Assembly (NCBI RefSeq): GCF_900142175.1
Contig: NZ_FQZX01000003.1
Span: 226,089-290,088, forward strand
DNA from: Maribacter aquivivus
GTDB lineage: Bacteria; Bacteroidota; Bacteroidia; Flavobacteriales; Flavobacteriaceae
Direction of reading: 5' to 3'
DNA: 64,000 bases
Shown here: positions 61,031 to 64,000 of the stretch, piece by piece
Position numbering within the stretch: the stretch's first letter is position 1
Layout: each line of letters begins with the position of its first letter
Program-made: the position numbers and the translations under genes
Notes under the pieces: model-generated
Seen by the model: the letters and a program-made list of their open reading frames with translations, nothing else
Database searches by the model: none
Told to the model about the DNA's origin: nothing

Positions 61031-61059
61031 TCCCAATTCATAAAATAAATGAATTGGGA
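61031..61059 (-). terminator. Intrinsic terminator of prfB
   Basis: A 10-bp perfect stem TCCCAATTCA / TGAATTGGGA with a 9-base loop, 10 bases after the prfB stop. The T tract is short, so termination may be partial. Confidence 0.65.
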
Positions 61060-61068
61060 TACTCTATG

Positions 61069-62170
61069 TTATTCTTCATCTCTTTGTCCCATCATCATTA
61101 GAAAGGCTTTAAGAAACTGATCAATATCGCCGTTCATTACATTATCGACATTGCCGGTTTCTTCACCTGTTCTTACATCTTTTACTAATTTGTAAGGATG
61201 CATTACATAGTTTCTAATCTGTGAGCCCCATTCAATTTTCATTTTAGAAGACTCAATTTCTTGTCGTGCTTCCATTTTCTTACGCAGTTCTATCTCATAC
61301 AATTGCGACTTTAGCATTTTCATTGCCGTAGCTCTATTGTCATGTTGACTTCTACTATCTGAACAAGAAATCTGAATGCCTGTAGGGTGGTGGGTTAATT
61401 GCACTTTGGTTTCCACCTTGTTTACATTCTGTCCACCAGCACCACTAGATCTAGCGGTAGTAATAGTTATGTCAGCAGGATTTACATCTACCTCTATACT
61501 ATCATCTACCAGCGGGTAAACGTATACCGATGCAAAAGATGTGTGCCTTTTGGCATTACTATCAAACGGAGAAATTCGCACTAATCTATGTACGCCGTTT
61601 TCACCTTTTAACCATCCAAAGGCATATTCACCGTCAATTTCTAATGTAACCGTTTTAATACCGGCAACATCACCTTCTTGGTAATTGAGTTCTTTGATCT
61701 TATAACCGTTCTTTTCTGCCCACATCATGTACATACGCATAAGCATAGCTGCCCAATCGCAGCTTTCAGTACCACCTGCTCCTGCGGTAATTTGAAGTAC
61801 AGCTGGTAATTCATCACCTTCTTCAGAAAGCATATTCTTGAATTCCATCTTCTCTAGGGTGTTCAAAGCCTTTTCGTATTGGCTTTCAACTTCAGCTTCT
61901 GTAACTTCTCCTTCTTGTTGAAATTCAATGAGCACTTCTAAATCTGCAATCAAAAGTTCTGCCGCGTTATAATCGTCTACCCATTGTTTTTTAGACTGGA
62001 TAAATTTCATATGTGCCTGTGCTTCTTGAGGATTGTTCCAAAAATCAGGTGCTAAGGTTTTCTCTTGCTCGTTCTCTATTTCTATTAATTTGGCATCAAT
62101 GTCAAAGATACCTCCTTAACGCACCAAGGCGATCTATAAGACCTTTGTAATGGTCCATACTAATATTCAT
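61069..62170 (-). CDS. prfB: Peptide chain release factor 2 with programmed +1 frameshift
   Basis: Release factor for UGA and UAA. The first reading frame starts at 62170 and runs 22 codons to an in-frame TGA (62104-62102). There, AGGAGG-TAT-CTT-TGA-C is the canonical RF2 autoregulatory frameshift site; a +1 shift on CTT continues as Asp-Ile-Asp-Ala-Lys into the long frame. The main frame carries the stop-recognising Ser-Pro-Phe and the catalytic Gly-Gly-Gln in Ser-Ser-Gly-Ala-Gly-Gly-Gln. The ATG at 62158 is an alternative start. High RF2 favours termination and low RF2 the shift. Confidence 0.95.
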
Positions 62171-62234
62171 ACAATTCTATTTTGGGTAAAAATAATACTC
62201 TTTTAAATAAGGATGGAAGATATTTTTAAATTAC

Positions 62235-63086
62235 CTATTGATGGCTTTCTACAGTTACTGAATGTGCTGTCTTATGCTTGCCATGCGAGTGGATTATGCC
62301 TTTTAAAGGTGCGCAATCATTGTAGTCTTTGCCATGACAAACTTTTATATGGTTTGTATTGGCTAAAATATTGTTTGTAGGGTCAAAACCTTTCCATCCA
62401 ATTTCTGGTACAAATGCTTCTGTCCATGCGTGCATTTGAGAATCGCCCATATAGCCACTTTCTTGATCAATATATCCAGAAACATATCTGGTTGGTACGC
62501 CATTAATTCGTGCCAGTGCAGAGAATAAATGAGCAAAATCTTGACAAACTCCTTTTTTCTTAGAAATGACATCTTTTAGCAGCGTGCCTACTTCAGTTAC
62601 ACCGGTGGTGAACTTAATATATTCAAAAATCCAATGATTTAATGCTTCAAGATTATCGAAAATAGAAATTGAAGTATTGAATTTAAATAGTTGCTGTTGT
62701 GCGCTATCTAACGTTGTAAACGAAGTGAATTTTAAATAACGCTCATGGGTTATTTTAAAATCTAAACTTTGCAGTTCGTTATAGGCTGTTGAAATATCCG
62801 GATTTATATTGAAATTGTACGGGTCAACTTCTTCCTTTTTAAACTTGAATTTAGCTTCAAAAGTTATTTTCTTAAATTTTTTCTTTGGATGTATTCGAAG
62901 GGTTTTAAAACCATATCCGTTTATAGATTCTTCAGTATGCGCAAATAACGAGTTTTCGAACTCAATCTCAACCTCGTATTGACTTTCGTTTTCTACCGGA
63001 ATTATTAAAAATTGCCAATGCGCATCATGCACCCAATCATCATAAATATTCTCTGCATTATAAGTAATCTCAAATTCTCTCGGCAT
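62235..63086 (-). CDS. Transglutaminase-like cysteine hydrolase
   Basis: A 283-residue protein without a signal peptide. An N-terminal beta domain (about 1-130) of the bacterial transglutaminase-like type precedes the catalytic core with Cys181 (Gly-Val-Cys-Gln-Asp-Phe-Ala-His), His219 (Met-His-Ala-Trp) and Asp235 (Gly-Phe-Asp-Pro-Thr). The triad is complete. Pairing with an alpha-E gene is conserved across many bacteria, usually with a circularly permuted ATP-grasp gene, and the set may make or edit a peptide. The substrate is unknown. A TATATTTG lies 5 bases before the ATG (63092-63099). Confidence 0.9.
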   Translation of the reverse strand: MPREFEITYNAENIYDDWVHDAHWQFLIIPVENESQYEVEIEFENSLFAHTEESINGYGFKTLRIHPKKKFKKITFEAKFKFKKEEVDPYNFNINPDISTAYNELQSLDFKITHERYLKFTSFTTLDSAQQQLFKFNTSISIFDNLEALNHWIFEYIKFTTGVTEVGTLLKDVISKKKGVCQDFAHLFSALARINGVPTRYVSGYIDQESGYMGDSQMHAWTEAFVPEIGWKGFDPTNNILANTNHIKVCHGKDYNDCAPLKGIIHSHGKHKTAHSVTVESHQ

Positions 63087-63091
63087 AAGAA

Positions 63092-63099
63092 CAAATATA
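63092..63099 (-). promoter_or_regulatory. TAnnTTTG element just before transglutaminase gene
   Basis: On the minus strand TATATTTG precedes TTCTT and the ATG at 63086. It is between the two genes of a likely operon and might give extra transcripts of the transglutaminase gene. Confidence 0.3.
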
Positions 63100-63114
63100 C
63101 CTTATTTAACCCGT

Positions 63115-64000
63115 CTAATAGTTAAAAAATTCCTCATCTACCTTGTCACTAATGTCCACAAGACTTTTAAGAATATTCTCTATAAATGATTTAATATCCT
63201 TGTCTATTTCTTCAATGTATTTAAACTCATATTCAGACCTGACTCTGCCAATTAAAAAAGCAGTTGAATCTTTATTATATCGCTTTTCGGGGTTAAGCAT
63301 CTTTACATGCTGATTAACCTGGTTTAAAGAGTTCATTACAGACCTAGGGCAATTAGGGTTTAAAATTAAAAACTCTAATGTAGAGATGCTTGTTGGGGTC
63401 TTTTTATAGAATCTGCGCATCATATCATAAGACTCTGCACATTTTAATAAAGTGGTCCATTCAAAACTTTTGCTGAATCTATCGTTTTCACCATCTTGAG
63501 AAAGTAATGCATCGTTATATTTTGCATTGATCATTCTAGTTATTTGAGTAGCTCTTTCTATGTTTATCCCCATTGAAATAACAGCATAGGTGGCATCATG
63601 TAAAAGTGTTCCTCTTATTTTACCTCTTAATATATCTGTCATTTCTGCTACATGTGTTGTAAAATCATGCAGTCCGTTTTTAACAAATATCTCTTTTGGG
63701 TAGTTTATTACAAAATGATAAAATTTGTTGATGGCCTCATATAGCTCTGTAGAAATAAGATCTCGTGCACTATTTGCGTTTTCTCTAGCAAACTTTATAT
63801 TATTTATTATAGAGGCGCCATACGTTGGGTCAAGCCCAATTTTATAAAGTACATCTTCTTCTTTTAAAAATTTTTCTGCATCCTTTTCAGGGTCACCTAC
63901 CATGAATAACATGGAGCGTAATACAAACTGCCTGTCTTGAGATTTTAGATTTGGTGCATCTAACGATGAAAAATAATTTACATTTAAATATCTTGCTACG
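63115..64000 (-). CDS. Alpha-E (DUF403) protein, N-terminus beyond window
   Basis: The frame is open to the right edge. An internal Met at 63912 is not the true start, because the residues before it (Val-Ala-Arg-Tyr-Leu-Asn-Val-Asn-Tyr-Phe-Ser-Ser) continue the typical alpha-E sequence. The protein is all-helical, with Thr-Glu-Leu-Tyr-Glu-Ala-Ile-Asn-Lys-Phe and the C-terminal His-Val-Lys-Met-Leu-Asn-Pro regions. About 295 residues are visible; the family is a little longer. Family members lie next to transglutaminase and ATP-grasp genes. Function is unknown. Confidence 0.85.
   Translation of the reverse strand, partial: VARYLNVNYFSSLDAPNLKSQDRQFVLRSMLFMVGDPEKDAEKFLKEEDVLYKIGLDPTYGASIINNIKFARENANSARDLISTELYEAINKFYHFVINYPKEIFVKNGLHDFTTHVAEMTDILRGKIRGTLLHDATYAVISMGINIERATQITRMINAKYNDALLSQDGENDRFSKSFEWTTLLKCAESYDMMRRFYKKTPTSISTLEFLILNPNCPRSVMNSLNQVNQHVKMLNPEKRYNKDSTAFLIGRVRSEYEFKYIEEIDKDIKSFIENILKSLVDISDKVDEEFFNY

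Noticed and set aside
62102..62104. In-frame TGA suggesting that prfB is a pseudogene
   Set aside because: It is within the canonical RF2 programmed frameshift site, and the downstream frame is intact.
63115..63912. Complete gene starting at the Met at 63912
   Set aside because: Upstream codons to the window edge continue typical alpha-E sequence without a stop.

Overview
The window is AT-rich chromosomal DNA from a member of the Bacteroidota, most likely a (marine) Flavobacteriaceae bacterium. Several things point there. There is a menaquinone gene set, a TonB-dependent receptor with an N-terminal carboxypeptidase-regulatory domain, and a 58-residue membrane protein that I recognise as the flavobacterial CAL67264 family. 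Start codons lack Shine-Dalgarno sequences, and promoter-like TAnnTTTG elements lie a few bases before several ATGs. No rRNA, tRNA or CRISPR array was found.

Layout. 1-3.8 kb: two tandem DUF4407-type membrane proteins (the first cut by the window edge), an Ig-like unknown, a secreted DNase I-fold nuclease and a tiny proline-tailed lipoprotein. 3.83-4.18 kb: a gene-free stretch with nested inverted repeats that could form an RNA pseudoknot. 4.9-9.8 kb: a compact integrative element next to the 3' end of mnmE (excisionase-like regulator, tyrosine integrase, an unknown gene overlapping it, a second HTH protein, a small unknown and an SF3 primase-helicase). It has near-identical palindromes at both ends and an iteron-rich stretch after the helicase gene. 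9.8-22.7 kb: housekeeping genes mnmE, DUF4870, dnaN, a SAM hydrolase, phoH, purC, a DnaQ-type exonuclease coupled to a cNMP/CBS/DUF294 protein, serine dehydratase and dnaK.

22.8-38.4 kb: acetyltransferase and esterase genes, then most of menaquinone synthesis (a hotdog thioesterase, menF, menD, menA, menC, menE), interspersed with DUF2853, a CvfB-like S1 protein, a SPOR-like protein and a LytTR regulator/histidine kinase pair. menB and a clear menH are not in the window. 38.5-48.6 kb: a vWA/DUF3520 protein, a secreted M24 peptidase and three tandem paralogues. The paralogues combine carboxypeptidase-regulatory, TonB-plug, TPR and DUF2135-like domains but have no beta barrel. This is the least conventional gene block in the window.

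48.6-64 kb: acyl-CoA carboxylase beta, an oxidoreductase, ettA, a lipoprotein metallo-hydrolase, fumC, a TonB-dependent receptor with a small secreted partner, an ArsC-like reductase, prfB with its programmed +1 frameshift, and a transglutaminase/alpha-E pair cut by the right edge. Many strong intrinsic terminators separate units, and a 9-copy heptamer repeat lies between ettA and the metallo-hydrolase gene.
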